Below, piece by piece: positions 7,981-17,117 of a DNA stretch of 64,000 nt. The position numbers and the translations under genes were made by a program. How positions within the stretch are numbered: position 1 is the first letter of the stretch; each line of letters starts with the position of its first letter. Source of the stretch: Bdellovibrio svalbardensis (lineage in GTDB: Bacteria > Bdellovibrionota > Bdellovibrionia > Bdellovibrionales > Bdellovibrionaceae). The notes beneath the pieces are model-generated. The model worked only from the letters and a program-made list of their open reading frames with translations. It was not told the origin of the DNA and made no database searches. The stretch lies in the NCBI RefSeq assembly GCF_029531655.1, contig NZ_JANRMI010000002.1, positions 372,001 to 436,000 on the forward strand, given 5' to 3'.

Positions 7981-9063
7981 ATGACCTTGAAGCATTTTGT
8001 TTTAGGATTGAGCTTTTTCTTGGGCTTGCAGTCAGCCCATGCTGAGTTGGGATGGAATTCTAATCCGGGGCCGCCGCATTTTTGCATGCAGAACTTCAAT
8101 GCCTATGGACCGATCTATGCTCTTAACATGGAAGAGCGGACTCAGTGGATGGTCGCAGAACTTTACGGAAAGCCTCGCTGCGAGATCGTTCATCTTCAGG
8201 AAGTTTGGAATCAAGACCAAATTGATATTGTCGAAGATGGACTGAAAAGTCTGTACAACATCAGTGCCCCCAATCGCCAAGAGAAAATTGGGGTCATGTC
8301 TTTGCTGATGGCCGATATCAAAAATACCGAGACCTATGATTTTAATGTGAACAGTGATGGCAATCTCCTGGATGTCGGTCGCGAGATTTTTAACGTGAAG
8401 AAAGCTTTCCACATTGTGAAGGCGTCGTTGTTTGGCATTGATGAAGAGTTTTATTTCATGAACACTCATCTACACCCCACCAGCTCGGCAGTTCGTTTGA
8501 CGCAAATCCTGGATCTTCTGGATTGGCGTTTGGCGCACACCGATTTGAAACTGCTTTTGTCCGGTGACTTCAACGGAGACGAAAATTCCCTGGAAAGATC
8601 TGTGATCATGTCACTTCTGGGCGTTCGCGATTCGTTGGTTGAAACTTTGGGGGGATCTTATCCAAAAGGAGTTTGTACCTATTGCGCTGAGAATCCTCTG
8701 GGCTGGCTTTCGGGGGATCATGTTCTGGATTATATTTTCTTTTCAAATGTCGGCGGGGGAGCCACTCACCTTAAGGCTTTAGATGGCAAAATCAATCTGC
8801 GCGGAACTCCTGATGAGCCGCTTTCAGATCACTACGGCTTGCGCATTGATTTCGTGCTGGACGCTGCAAAGACAGCCACTGCAAGTGAAGTTATTGAACA
8901 GCGTCGCGCCTTTGCCTTGAAGCTTTTAGCCCGTATGGAAAAAGTTTTGGCGGAGGAAGAAGACGAAGATTTTACGTATTACCAAAAGAAAGCGCGCAAA
9001 CTTCGCGCGCAATTGGAGCGCCGAGAAGGCGCCTTCAACGAGTATTTCGAAAAATTCAATTAA
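7981..9063 (+). CDS. Secreted endonuclease/exonuclease/phosphatase-fold hydrolase
   Basis: A 360-residue exported enzyme of the EEP superfamily (DNase I/sphingomyelinase fold). Signal peptide: FVLGLSFFLGLQSAHA. Catalytic motifs in order: LQEVWN (metal-binding Glu near 73), NTHLHP, SGDFNGD (Asp/Asn near 195), and SDHYGL (general-base His near 283). The C-terminal 50 residues are a charged helix (RMEKVLAEEEDEDF onward). The substrate could be nucleic acid, phosphoinositide or sphingomyelin; an exported nuclease or phospholipase would suit digestion of prey contents. The start at 7981 has GGAG six nt upstream and leads directly into the signal peptide; an upstream in-frame ATG at 7915 adds a leader without hydrophobicity. 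Its stop overlaps that of cdd in the shared TTAA 9060-9063. Confidence 0.8.
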   Translation: MTLKHFVLGLSFFLGLQSAHAELGWNSNPGPPHFCMQNFNAYGPIYALNMEERTQWMVAELYGKPRCEIVHLQEVWNQDQIDIVEDGLKSLYNISAPNRQEKIGVMSLLMADIKNTETYDFNVNSDGNLLDVGREIFNVKKAFHIVKASLFGIDEEFYFMNTHLHPTSSAVRLTQILDLLDWRLAHTDLKLLLSGDFNGDENSLERSVIMSLLGVRDSLVETLGGSYPKGVCTYCAENPLGWLSGDHVLDYIFFSNVGGGATHLKALDGKINLRGTPDEPLSDHYGLRIDFVLDAAKTATASEVIEQRRAFALKLLARMEKVLAEEEDEDFTYYQKKARKLRAQLERREGAFNEYFEKFN

Positions 9064-9470
9064 TCGAGATGGCTTGGGGTAAAAGCCTCAGGGAAGATGT
9101 CGCCAAATTTGAAGGTTTTCATCTTAGCTTGAAGATTGGCAGTGTAAATGACCGTGTCTTCACTGCCAAATTCTGCAATGACCTGGCGGCAGAAACCACA
9201 TGGTGGCCAAGGTTTTTCAGCATCGCTGACGACCATCACTTCTTTAATTTCTTTTTTTGCACCTTCACTAACCGCTTTGAAAACCGCAACACGCTCTGCG
9301 CAGACAGTGCCGCCGTAAGAGGCGTTTTCAACGTTGCAGCCAGTAAAGATCTGCCCATCACCCATGAGAATCGCCGCACCAATAAAGGCGCCTGAGTAAG
9401 GAGCGTGCGCATTTTTTTGAACGATACAAGCCGCATCGTAGAGTTTCTTTTGCATATCTGTCATTGCCAT
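9060..9470 (-). CDS. cdd: Cytidine deaminase
   Basis: Cytidine deaminase converts cytidine and deoxycytidine to uridine and deoxyuridine in pyrimidine salvage. The 136-residue length fits the small homotetrameric class. Zinc and catalytic residues are in place: CAE at 57-59 (zinc Cys and proton-shuttling Glu) and PCGFC with Cys91 and Cys94. The N-terminal substrate loop (APYSGAFIGAAI) and GCNVENASYGGTVCAER are typical. The ATG at 9470 has GAGG five nt upstream. The gene converges on the phosphodiesterase gene with overlapping stop codons and is followed upstream (maf, same strand) by 21 nt, so the two may be cotranscribed. Confidence 0.93.
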   Translation of the reverse strand: MAMTDMQKKLYDAACIVQKNAHAPYSGAFIGAAILMGDGQIFTGCNVENASYGGTVCAERVAVFKAVSEGAKKEIKEVMVVSDAEKPWPPCGFCRQVIAEFGSEDTVIYTANLQAKMKTFKFGDIFPEAFTPSHLD

Positions 9471-9491
9471 AGGGACCTCGTTTTGAATCGA

Positions 9492-10061
9492 CTAAAGAAG
9501 ATCACAATTCTCTAATATTTTGCTCAAGGCAATCAAGGGTAAACCTTGAATCGCTGTGAAATCTTCGCTTTCAATCTTATCAAAGAGCTTAATTCCGTGT
9601 TTTTCGATTTTATAGCTGCCAGCGCAATCAATCGGATTGTCGAGGCTCACATAATGTTCAATCTGGGCCTTGCTCAAAGACTTCATGTGCATGCGCGTAA
9701 TATCAGTGTAGGGGATGATTTTTTCGCCATCGAAAACACAGATTGCAGTGACCAGCTCATGGACCTTGCCCTGCATCGAAAGAAGCTGTTCTACGGCGCG
9801 TTCCGTCGTATGGGCTTTGCCAATGATTCGCCCCTCAAAGGAGACCAGCTGATCGCCGCCGATCACGACTTTTCCTTCACCTTTAAGGCTTTGGGCTTTG
9901 AGCAAAGCTAGCTTTTCCGCCAAGGCCCGGGGAGCAAGACTGGGGTCCTTTTCCTTATCCTCGTCAATCAGAGGGGCCAATGCCTCAAAAGGCAGCGCCA
10001 AACGGTGTAAAAGTTCCTGTCTGTACTTCGAAGTGCTGGCGAGGATGAGTTGCTTTTTCAT
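9492..10061 (-). CDS. maf: Maf/YceF-type nucleoside triphosphate pyrophosphatase
   Basis: Maf proteins hydrolyse non-canonical or methylated nucleoside triphosphates to monophosphates and influence septum formation. The 189-residue protein opens with LILASTSKYRQELL (family signature S-x-S-x-R), continues with ALAEKLALLKAQSL, the catalytic-core VIGGDQLVSFEG (usual form D-Q-x), and GKAHTTERAVEQLLSMQGK, and ends with SYKIEKHGIKLFDKIESED and GLPL. These match the YceF subgroup more than Maf-1. The ATG start has little ribosome binding site. It lies upstream of cdd on the same strand. Confidence 0.9.
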   Translation of the reverse strand: MKKQLILASTSKYRQELLHRLALPFEALAPLIDEDKEKDPSLAPRALAEKLALLKAQSLKGEGKVVIGGDQLVSFEGRIIGKAHTTERAVEQLLSMQGKVHELVTAICVFDGEKIIPYTDITRMHMKSLSKAQIEHYVSLDNPIDCAGSYKIEKHGIKLFDKIESEDFTAIQGLPLIALSKILENCDLL

Positions 10062-10190
10062 GGTATCAGTTATATTTCAAAATCCCTGCAAAAACTATAA
10101 AAACAGAGTCAAAACAGGGTAAATGCGGTACAAGGCTCAAGACAAAGGCTTGGAAAAAAGCAGAGAGCTGAAAGCTTGGAAAAGAAAGTC

Positions 10191-11102
10191 ATGACTAACA
10201 AAAATCTTCCGGACGTAGCCAAAGAAACTCACACAGAAAAGTTCGCCCCTATTGACTGGGTCGGAATGGGCTCCATTGAACTGCCAATTTTGTTGAAGCA
10301 AGAAGACGGGATGTACCGTATTCCAGCGCGCACTGATGCTAAAGTGAGTCTCGATAAAAAGCCTTCTCGTGGCATTCACATGTCGCGCTTGTATCTGATC
10401 ACTCAAGATGTCTTATCAAAAAACGAAATGACTTTAGGCCTTCTTGGTAAAGCAACAGATGAGTTTTTGAAAACTCATGAAGATCTTTCGACTCAGGCCC
10501 TGGTGCAAGTGAACTTCGAAGCGCCGCTGATTCGTAAAGCTTTGAAGAGTGCCAACCAAGCATGGCGTTCTTACCCAGTGATTCTTTCTGCTTTCAATGA
10601 AAATGGCGCGAAGAAATACTATGTCGAAGTGGTCGTCACGTACTCCAGTACCTGTCCAGCTTCAGCAGCGTTGTCACGTCAATTGATTCAAGATAATTTC
10701 AAGCAACAATTCGGGAATGAATCGGTAGATTTTGATATCGTTCACTCTTGGTTGGGAACAACCCAAGGCATCGTCGCAACTCCGCATGCGCAAAGAAGTT
10801 TTGCACGTGTGAAGGCAGAGGTGGGCCCTGACTTCAATTACGGTCTTTTGATCGATGTCGTGGAAGAGGCTCTGCAAACCGCGGTGCAGGGGGCGGTTAA
10901 GCGCGAGGACGAGCAAGAGTTTGCCCTTCGTAATGGTCAAAACTTGATGTTCTGCGAAGATGCCGCTCGTAGAGTGAAAGAGGCTTTGGATAAAAAGAGA
11001 GAAATCTTCGATTATGTGGCGGAGTTCAGCCATGTCGAGAGCTTGCACCCCCATAATGCCATCTCGCACATCTCTAAGGGCCTCAAATTACGTAGTTTTT
11101 GA
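10191..11102 (+). CDS. folE2: GTP cyclohydrolase FolE2 (type IB)
   Basis: FolE2 makes 7,8-dihydroneopterin triphosphate from GTP, the first step of folate (and queuosine) synthesis, and can work with metals other than zinc. The 303-residue protein has the family's landmarks in order: LPDVAKE, VGMGSIELPI, GIHMSRLY, VVTYSSTCPASAALSRQL (catalytic/metal-binding Cys; the second Cys often seen two residues later is Ala), and HAQRSFARV. The ATG at 10191 follows GGAAAAGAAAG; a TTG 15 nt upstream is less likely. The next gene is a Fur/Zur-type regulator, with an AT-rich palindrome between them; FolE2 is known to be zinc-starvation induced under Zur in many bacteria, though here the palindrome lies downstream of folE2. 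Confidence 0.92.
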   Translation: MTNKNLPDVAKETHTEKFAPIDWVGMGSIELPILLKQEDGMYRIPARTDAKVSLDKKPSRGIHMSRLYLITQDVLSKNEMTLGLLGKATDEFLKTHEDLSTQALVQVNFEAPLIRKALKSANQAWRSYPVILSAFNENGAKKYYVEVVVTYSSTCPASAALSRQLIQDNFKQQFGNESVDFDIVHSWLGTTQGIVATPHAQRSFARVKAEVGPDFNYGLLIDVVEEALQTAVQGAVKREDEQEFALRNGQNLMFCEDAARRVKEALDKKREIFDYVAEFSHVESLHPHNAISHISKGLKLRSF

Positions 11103-11110
11103 AATCTAAT

Positions 11111-11129
11111 TGATAATAATTATTAGAAT
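11111..11129. promoter_or_regulatory. Candidate Fur/Zur operator upstream of the regulator gene
   Basis: The 12-nt perfect palindrome TAATAATTATTA (11114-11125) lies inside a TGATAATAATTATTAGAAT stretch that resembles the Fur box repeat GATAAT. It sits about 75 nt before the ATG of a Fur-family gene, the expected place for autoregulation. No equivalent sequence is evident upstream of folE2. Confidence 0.55.
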
Positions 11130-11201
11130 TGGTGACTTTTTGCAGGTCTTGCCTCTATAACCTAGTTGGTCTCCACAGAGTGGGGTCCAAAAGGGAGTCC
11201 C

Positions 11202-11699
11202 ATGGGTCGAGATTCAGTTCCATTTTTACCACGTCAGCATGATGAAGACATCGTCATTCATCAGGATTCCTTCGACGAGGCGGAACTCAAAAAAATCATC
11301 CGAGCTCTCAATCTCAAAGTGACCAGTCAGCGTATGGCGATTCTTAAGACTCTGCACGAGGGGCGTCGTCACGTTACCGCGCAAGAGCTTTATGAAAAGC
11401 TCAGCAAAGATCACCCAGAAATTGGATTCGCCACAGTATATCGTTTCCTTCGCACCTTGACTGAGGGGCACTTTGTAACGGAAGTGCGTATGGGCGGCTT
11501 GCCCGCACGTTATGAGCTGACTCCTAAAGGCCATCATGACCATTTAACTTGTGTTAAATGCGGGAAGATCTGTGAGTTCGAAAATCGCGCCATTGAAAGC
11601 CTTCAGGAGAAAGTCGCCAATCAGTTCGGCTATAGACTGACTCATCATATTCTGGAGCTTTACGGGGTGTGCCCGGAGTGCCAGGCTAAAGGCCTATAG
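11202..11699 (+). CDS. Fur-family metalloregulator (Fur, Zur or PerR type)
   Basis: A 165-residue regulator. The winged-helix DNA-binding domain occupies roughly residues 25-95 (VTSQRMAILKTLHEGRRHVT, FATVYRFLRTLTEGHFV), followed by a metal-binding dimerisation domain with HHDHLTC and structural zinc cysteine pairs CVKC (about 116-119) and CPEC (about 156-159). It should repress target genes when loaded with metal. Which metal is not decidable from sequence: adjacency to folE2, a typical Zur target, favours zinc, while the upstream palindrome looks Fur-like. The ATG at 11202 with GGGAG upstream is preferred to a TTG at 11166. A 25-residue N-terminal extension precedes the domain. Confidence 0.88.
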   Translation: MGRDSVPFLPRQHDEDIVIHQDSFDEAELKKIIRALNLKVTSQRMAILKTLHEGRRHVTAQELYEKLSKDHPEIGFATVYRFLRTLTEGHFVTEVRMGGLPARYELTPKGHHDHLTCVKCGKICEFENRAIESLQEKVANQFGYRLTHHILELYGVCPECQAKGL

Positions 11700-11749
11700 T
11701 CTCGTTTAAATCCTTTAAGAACAGTGCTGTTTTAGCCGATACCTCATGT

Positions 11750-13096
11750 ATGAAGGTGGCTTTTAAAAACGGCATCGCACTGATAGTTTTTCTTTTAAGT
11801 TTGGGTTTCGCCAAAGACGGAATCATCGAACTTGAAGGTTATTTGAATGGGCGCAGTTCTGCGAACTTTTTAAAGCAGACCAAGAATGTGAAATTCGTTT
11901 TGCCGCCAGGCACTCAAGCGAAAATTCAGGATACCAAGAAATTCAATTCCGGGAATTATGGTTTGAAAGTGGAAGTCACCAGTGGGCCCCGTAAAGGCGA
12001 GTCTGTTTGGGTCTACTATCGCACCTCTGATCCCGGCATGAAGATTTTCGAAAACGCAGAAGCCGCAAAAAAAGAACAAGAAATTAAGGATGTCGAAAAG
12101 GCATCGTTGGCACAAACTACGCGAGAGCATGAAGTCATTCGTGAGCCCGCGGCCGTGCAGAAGAAAGCAGAGAAGGTTTTGAAGCCTCAGCTTAAGCCTT
12201 TATCTAAAGCTGAACCCGAAAAAAAGTTGGCTCTTGAAGATGCCGAAGAAACTGTTCACAGAGTCAATGAAGCCAATATCGCTGTGCAAAAGCACGGGAA
12301 GCCCGGTGGCCCTTGCGCTGAATGTGAGTTGGAAAAAACTTATGCCACGGATTCAGTTCCTCAGGAAGAAAAGATCACTGTTTTCAGTGCGAAGCCATCA
12401 CAAGATGCACCTCTGATTATTCCTCCGCTGCGAACCCAAAATCCCTATGGAATTCGCCCCACTTCATGTCGAACTTCGTCAGGGGATATCGACTATTGCA
12501 CCTTTGAAGGTGACAGCCAGCCTGGTAAATTCAAATTCAGAAATCGCGGGCCAAACAAAATTGTTTCAGCCGGGGATTCAGCACGCAGTCGCGAGTGGGA
12601 GTTTAAATTTGAAGGCAATGCCCGCCAGGACCTGGGCTTTTCAATCAGTGATATGCCGAACGGGACGATCAGCCAAACACAAGAATCTTATTTTATGGTT
12701 TTCCCACGTAAGACGGTGCCCACGGTGCGCACGATCGGGGATCGTCAAATTGTGACTTTGCCAACCGGTGAAACCGTGACTTTTGATGCGAAATCAAAGC
12801 AAGTCATCGGCGGTGTAATGTCCGAGGACGGGGCCTTGACCAGCGGAGGTAAAACTTTGCAGCCCGCGAAGGTGGCCTATCACGGAAACGGAGTCCTGGT
12901 GCGCGTCGATGCCCGTGGCGATGAGCCGCGCTTGAAGGCTGACACGGCGACGATCACGAAACAAGGGAAGACCTGCAAGGTGCCTGCAAAAAAATTATGG
13001 CCCGACAGGTCTGAGCGATCCTCAGTGCATTTCAAATACTTTTCGGACTCAGACTTTGACTCTTTCCTAAAATCTGCCTGTGGTTTTGGTCTCTAA
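11750..13096 (+). CDS. Secreted protein with SH3-like N-terminal domain
   Basis: A 448-residue exported protein of unknown function. A signal peptide (ALIVFLLSLGFAKDG) precedes an SH3-like beta-domain (VKFVLPPGTQAKIQDTKKF, ending GESVWVYYRTSDP), a charged Lys/Glu/Ala-rich linker of about 100 residues, a CAEC pair (GGPCAECELE), and a beta-rich C-terminal half containing IGDRQIVTLPTGETVTFDA. Bacterial SH3-type domains often bind peptidoglycan, so an envelope role is plausible. The ATG at 11750 starts directly with the leader. It lies 50 nt after the Fur-family gene on the same strand but is functionally unrelated as far as I can see. Confidence 0.65.
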   Translation: MKVAFKNGIALIVFLLSLGFAKDGIIELEGYLNGRSSANFLKQTKNVKFVLPPGTQAKIQDTKKFNSGNYGLKVEVTSGPRKGESVWVYYRTSDPGMKIFENAEAAKKEQEIKDVEKASLAQTTREHEVIREPAAVQKKAEKVLKPQLKPLSKAEPEKKLALEDAEETVHRVNEANIAVQKHGKPGGPCAECELEKTYATDSVPQEEKITVFSAKPSQDAPLIIPPLRTQNPYGIRPTSCRTSSGDIDYCTFEGDSQPGKFKFRNRGPNKIVSAGDSARSREWEFKFEGNARQDLGFSISDMPNGTISQTQESYFMVFPRKTVPTVRTIGDRQIVTLPTGETVTFDAKSKQVIGGVMSEDGALTSGGKTLQPAKVAYHGNGVLVRVDARGDEPRLKADTATITKQGKTCKVPAKKLWPDRSERSSVHFKYFSDSDFDSFLKSACGFGL

Positions 13097-13273
13097 TCTA
13101 AGTCTTCGGCTTTAGGCCAGCGGATAGCGAGTGGATGATGGAACTAATACTCCGATCTTAATGCGGCGAATTGTGAAGGCGAAGGCGAAAGACTTTGCCA
13201 AAGACGCCAAAATTATCCTCCAAATACCAAAGTCTCTTGTGGTGTGCGAGCCCTCGTCCTAGAATGTGGGCCT

Positions 13274-15889
13274 ATGACAAATACTAAAGAACGCTTCGGG
13301 CAAGACGGAATCGTCGTCAAGGGTGCAAAAGAGCACAACTTGAAAGACGTCAGTGTCACCATCCCACGCAACAAAATCACTGTCTTTACCGGTTTGAGCG
13401 GAAGCGGAAAATCATCTTTGGCTTTCGACACGATTTACGCTGAAGGACAACGACGTTATGTTGAAAGTCTTTCGGCTTATGCCAGAAACTTTCTTGAGCA
13501 GTTGAAAAAACCGGAAGTGGATTCCATCACGGGACTTTCGCCGGCAATTGCGATCGATCAAAAATCTGTCAGCACCAATCCGCGTTCCACTGTTGGAACG
13601 GTTACAGAAATCTATGACTACCTTCGCTTGTTGTATGCAAAGCTCGGTGTGCCAGAATGTCCAACCCATCATATCCCGGTGGCCAGCCAGACTCCGCAAC
13701 AGATCATCGAAGATGTTCTGAAGAAATCAGCCGGAGCCAAATTCTATGTTCTGGCACCCATGGCCTCTGGAAAAAAAGGGGAGTTCCTCGCGGAATTCCA
13801 AAAGTGGGCGAAGAAGGGTTTTGTTAAAGCCAAAGTGGATGGCAAGATCATTGAGCTGGATAAAGCCACTAAATTGGCGAAAACCAAAGCCCATGATATC
13901 GATCTGGTCGTCGATCAACTTATTCTCAAAGACGGATTAAAACTTCGTTTATCTGAAAGCATCAACACGGCTTTGTCCTTGGCCGGTGGCCGCGTGATCA
14001 TTGAGACCCTCACTGGAGAGCGCACAAATTACTCCATGCACTCGGCTTGCCCGGTGTGTGGTTATGGTTTTCCGGAAATTGAGCCCAGACTTTTTAGTTT
14101 CAACAACCCTCGCGGCGCCTGTCCGACCTGTCATGGTTTGGGCACGATCGATCTGGTGGAAGAAGAGCAATTTTCCGATGGTGAGGTTGGTGGCAAGAAG
14201 CTGGATAAGGTCGTCTATAAGTACAAAGGTAAAAAGACCTCGGACGACGACGATGAAGAAGGCGAAGAAATGGAATTGAGCGACTGCCCGGATTGTCATG
14301 GTAGCCGCTTGAAACCAGAAGCTTTGAATATCAAACTTGGCGGAAGAACCATTGCCGAGCTTTCTGATTTGAGTGCCGTGGAACTGCGCGAGTGGATGGC
14401 ACAACTGCAATGGAAAACCAAAGATCAGCTGATTGCTGAAAAAATTGTGAAGCAAATTCTTTCGCGCTTGGATTATTTGATCCGCGTGGGAACCTCTTAT
14501 TTGTCTTTAAGTCGCACCTCGCGAACTTTGTCGGGGGGAGAAGCGCAGCGTATTCGCTTGGCCACTCAGGTGGGGTCTTCTTTGATTGGTGTTCTGTATG
14601 TGATGGACGAGCCCAGCATTGGCTTGCATCCGCGGGACCATCATCGCTTGCTCGATATTATTGGTGAGTTGAAGGATCGTGGTAATACCATTTTGTTGGT
14701 AGAGCACGATGAGGACACCATTCGTTATGCTGATTTCGTCGTGGACTTAGGACCTCGTGCCGGAAGTTTGGGCGGAGAGATGATGGCTCAGGGGACTCCT
14801 GAAGAGCTTGAGAAGAATCCTAAATCATTGACGGGCCGCTACCTTTCCGGGGAAGTACGCATTCCAATTCCTAAGGTGCGTCGCAAAGGCAATGGCAGTG
14901 TTTTAAGGCTGTTGGGAGCTACGGGCAATAATTTGCAGAATGTGGATCTGGAGATCCCGCTAGGAACCTTTACAACGGTCACCGGTGTTTCAGGTTCTGG
15001 AAAAAGTACCTTGATCATTGATACGCTTTATAAAATTTTGGCGCAGCACTTTTATAAGGCTTCGGCCAAAGCGTCTCCGTATAAGAAAATTGAAGGCTTG
15101 GATAAGATTGATAAGGTTATTGATATCAATCAACGACCCATCGGTCGTACGCCGCGTTCAACACCGGCAACTTATGTTGGACTCTTCCCGATGATTCGGG
15201 ATTTGTTTGCGAACCTGCCAGACTCCAAATTGCGCGGTTATGAACCGGGCCGATTTAGTTTCAACGTTAAAGGCGGACGTTGTGAGACTTGCTTAGGACA
15301 TGGTCAGATCAAAGTTGAAATGCACTTCTTAAGCGATGTGTTTGTGACTTGCGACACTTGTTTGGGCAAACGCTACAACCGCGAAACTTTGAATATCAAA
15401 TATAAAAATAAATCTATTTCCGATGTGCTCGATATGAATGTGGCGGAAGCACTTGAATTCTTCCGCAATCATTCGCAGATTTTCCGCAAACTGGAAACTT
15501 TGCACCGCGTGGGCTTGGATTATATGACTCTGGGACAAAGCTCGACAACTTTGTCGGGCGGAGAAGCACAACGTGTGAAACTTTCTAAAGAGCTTTCTCG
15601 ACGTGGCACCGGCAAAACCTTGTATATCTTGGACGAACCGACGACGGGTCTGCATTTCGACGACGTCAGAAAATTGGTCGAATTGATGCAGGAATTGGCG
15701 GATCAAGGAAATACTGTTTTGGTGATCGAACATGCCTTGGAAGTTATCAAGGTTTCAGATCACGTTATTGATCTCGGTCCTGATGGTGGTAAGGCTGGCG
15801 GGCGCATTGTCGCCGCCGGAACTCCTGAACAAGTGGCCAAGGTTAAGGACAGTGAAACAGGGAAGTTCCTGAAAGGAATTTTGAAATAG
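13274..15889 (+). CDS. uvrA: Excinuclease ABC subunit A
   Basis: UvrA is the damage-sensing ATPase of nucleotide excision repair; it loads UvrB at lesions. The protein has two ABC ATPase modules: Walker A GLSGSGKSS near 40 and GVSGSGKST near 572, signatures LSGGEAQR near 418 and 759, and zinc-finger cysteines CPVCGYG near 258 and CETCLGHG near 670, with paired CPTC and CDTC partners. At 871 residues it is shorter than the roughly 940 of E. coli UvrA; the shortening falls before CPDCHGS, where an acidic DDDDEEGEE segment replaces a longer loop. The ATG at 13274 is preferred; a GTG at 13244 would add ten residues before the conserved start. Confidence 0.96.
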   Translation: MTNTKERFGQDGIVVKGAKEHNLKDVSVTIPRNKITVFTGLSGSGKSSLAFDTIYAEGQRRYVESLSAYARNFLEQLKKPEVDSITGLSPAIAIDQKSVSTNPRSTVGTVTEIYDYLRLLYAKLGVPECPTHHIPVASQTPQQIIEDVLKKSAGAKFYVLAPMASGKKGEFLAEFQKWAKKGFVKAKVDGKIIELDKATKLAKTKAHDIDLVVDQLILKDGLKLRLSESINTALSLAGGRVIIETLTGERTNYSMHSACPVCGYGFPEIEPRLFSFNNPRGACPTCHGLGTIDLVEEEQFSDGEVGGKKLDKVVYKYKGKKTSDDDDEEGEEMELSDCPDCHGSRLKPEALNIKLGGRTIAELSDLSAVELREWMAQLQWKTKDQLIAEKIVKQILSRLDYLIRVGTSYLSLSRTSRTLSGGEAQRIRLATQVGSSLIGVLYVMDEPSIGLHPRDHHRLLDIIGELKDRGNTILLVEHDEDTIRYADFVVDLGPRAGSLGGEMMAQGTPEELEKNPKSLTGRYLSGEVRIPIPKVRRKGNGSVLRLLGATGNNLQNVDLEIPLGTFTTVTGVSGSGKSTLIIDTLYKILAQHFYKASAKASPYKKIEGLDKIDKVIDINQRPIGRTPRSTPATYVGLFPMIRDLFANLPDSKLRGYEPGRFSFNVKGGRCETCLGHGQIKVEMHFLSDVFVTCDTCLGKRYNRETLNIKYKNKSISDVLDMNVAEALEFFRNHSQIFRKLETLHRVGLDYMTLGQSSTTLSGGEAQRVKLSKELSRRGTGKTLYILDEPTTGLHFDDVRKLVELMQELADQGNTVLVIEHALEVIKVSDHVIDLGPDGGKAGGRIVAAGTPEQVAKVKDSETGKFLKGILK

Positions 15890-16088
15890 GTCCATGGCTT
15901 CATCGTGTTGGTTAATCGGGTGGGCGGTTTGTTTTTTCACAGAAGTTAAAGGAAACTGCTGAAGGACTGAACAGCTCGCGCAGAAGGCCTCATAATAAGA
16001 GGAAAAAATGCCTCCTGGGAAGCGGTGAAGTTGTCCACGAATGACTTCAAATTTGACAAGGCCTGAGGAATCTAGGACACCTGAGACT

Positions 16089-17117
16089 ATGAAATATTTT
16101 AGAAGTTCATTTGTTTTTACTGTCATCGGTTTGATTGGTTCCTACTTTGTTGGGCACTACTATGGGGGAACGACAGCCAAGGCTTTAGAGGCGCTTTTTA
16201 TTGCTTCAGTTTTGGCGGTTTTGGAAGTTTCTTTGTCCTTTGATAATGCCATTGTTAACGCTTCGGTTTTGAAAAATATGACTCCGATATGGAGACACCG
16301 GTTTCTGACTTGGGGGATGATCATCGCAGTTTTCGGGATGCGTCTGGTGTTCCCTTTGTTGATCGTGACAGTGGTTGCACATATCGATCCGTGGAGTGCT
16401 TTGCAGATGGCGGCATTCCGTCCTGATGAGTACGCCCAGCTGATGTTGTCCGCGCACTTGGAAGTGGCCGCTTTTGGTGGAACGTTCTTGTTGATGGTGG
16501 CATTGAGCTACTTCTATGACTCCGAAAAAGTGGAGCACTGGATTTCCTGGATCGAGAAGCCGGCCGCTATCCTTGGCAAAGTGGAAGCGGTTGAAATGGG
16601 TGTGTGTGTTCTGGTGCTTTTGGTGATCTCAAAATTCCTTCCAGAAGGTCAGAATTTTTCATTCTTGGTGGCCGGACTTGCAGGTTTGATCACTTATGTT
16701 GTTGTTGATGGAATTGGCGCCTTTATGGAAGCCTCAGAAGAAACAATGAAGGATGTGCATCGCGCGAGTGCGGCCATGTTCATTTACCTTGAAGTTTTGG
16801 ATGCCTCATTCAGCTTCGACGGTGTGGTGGGAGCTTTTGCAATCACGCACAATCTGTTCATCATTATGATCGGTTTGAGTATCGGTGCTTTCTTTGTTCG
16901 TAGCTTGACCATTATGTTTGTTGAAAAAGAAGCTTTGGCGAAATTTGCCTATCTTGAGCACGGAGCTTTTTACGCAATCGGTGTTTTGGCGACGATCATG
17001 TTGACCGATCCCTTCCTGCATTTTCCAGAATGGGTCACCGGTTTGATTGGTGCGATTATTGTTCTTGTGGCTTTCCTGTGGTCTTTGAAGAAGGGTCCCA
17101 CAGAATCTGCAGAATAG
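16089..17117 (+). CDS. DUF475 family (TerC-like) membrane protein
   Basis: A polytopic inner-membrane protein, 342 residues, with about nine hydrophobic segments. It carries the TerC-superfamily signatures LSFDNAIVNASVL (near residue 45) and, in the second half, DASFSFDGVVGAFAI, the two half-repeats with conserved Asp/Asn typical of DUF475. TerC-like proteins are linked to tellurite resistance and metal (manganese) efflux or envelope stress; the substrate here is unknown. The ATG at 16089 is preferred to an upstream in-frame start at 16041. Its 3' end overlaps the convergent EamA permease gene by 62 nt. Confidence 0.85.
   Translation: MKYFRSSFVFTVIGLIGSYFVGHYYGGTTAKALEALFIASVLAVLEVSLSFDNAIVNASVLKNMTPIWRHRFLTWGMIIAVFGMRLVFPLLIVTVVAHIDPWSALQMAAFRPDEYAQLMLSAHLEVAAFGGTFLLMVALSYFYDSEKVEHWISWIEKPAAILGKVEAVEMGVCVLVLLVISKFLPEGQNFSFLVAGLAGLITYVVVDGIGAFMEASEETMKDVHRASAAMFIYLEVLDASFSFDGVVGAFAITHNLFIIMIGLSIGAFFVRSLTIMFVEKEALAKFAYLEHGAFYAIGVLATIMLTDPFLHFPEWVTGLIGAIIVLVAFLWSLKKGPTESAE

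Noticed and set aside
8032-8469. Opposite-strand open frames inside the phosphodiesterase gene
   Set aside because: Shadow of the true gene; the plus-strand frame has the catalytic motifs.
15755-16126. Minus-strand open frame at the end of uvrA
   Set aside because: Overlaps the uvrA 3' end and the start of DUF475 without any recognisable domain.
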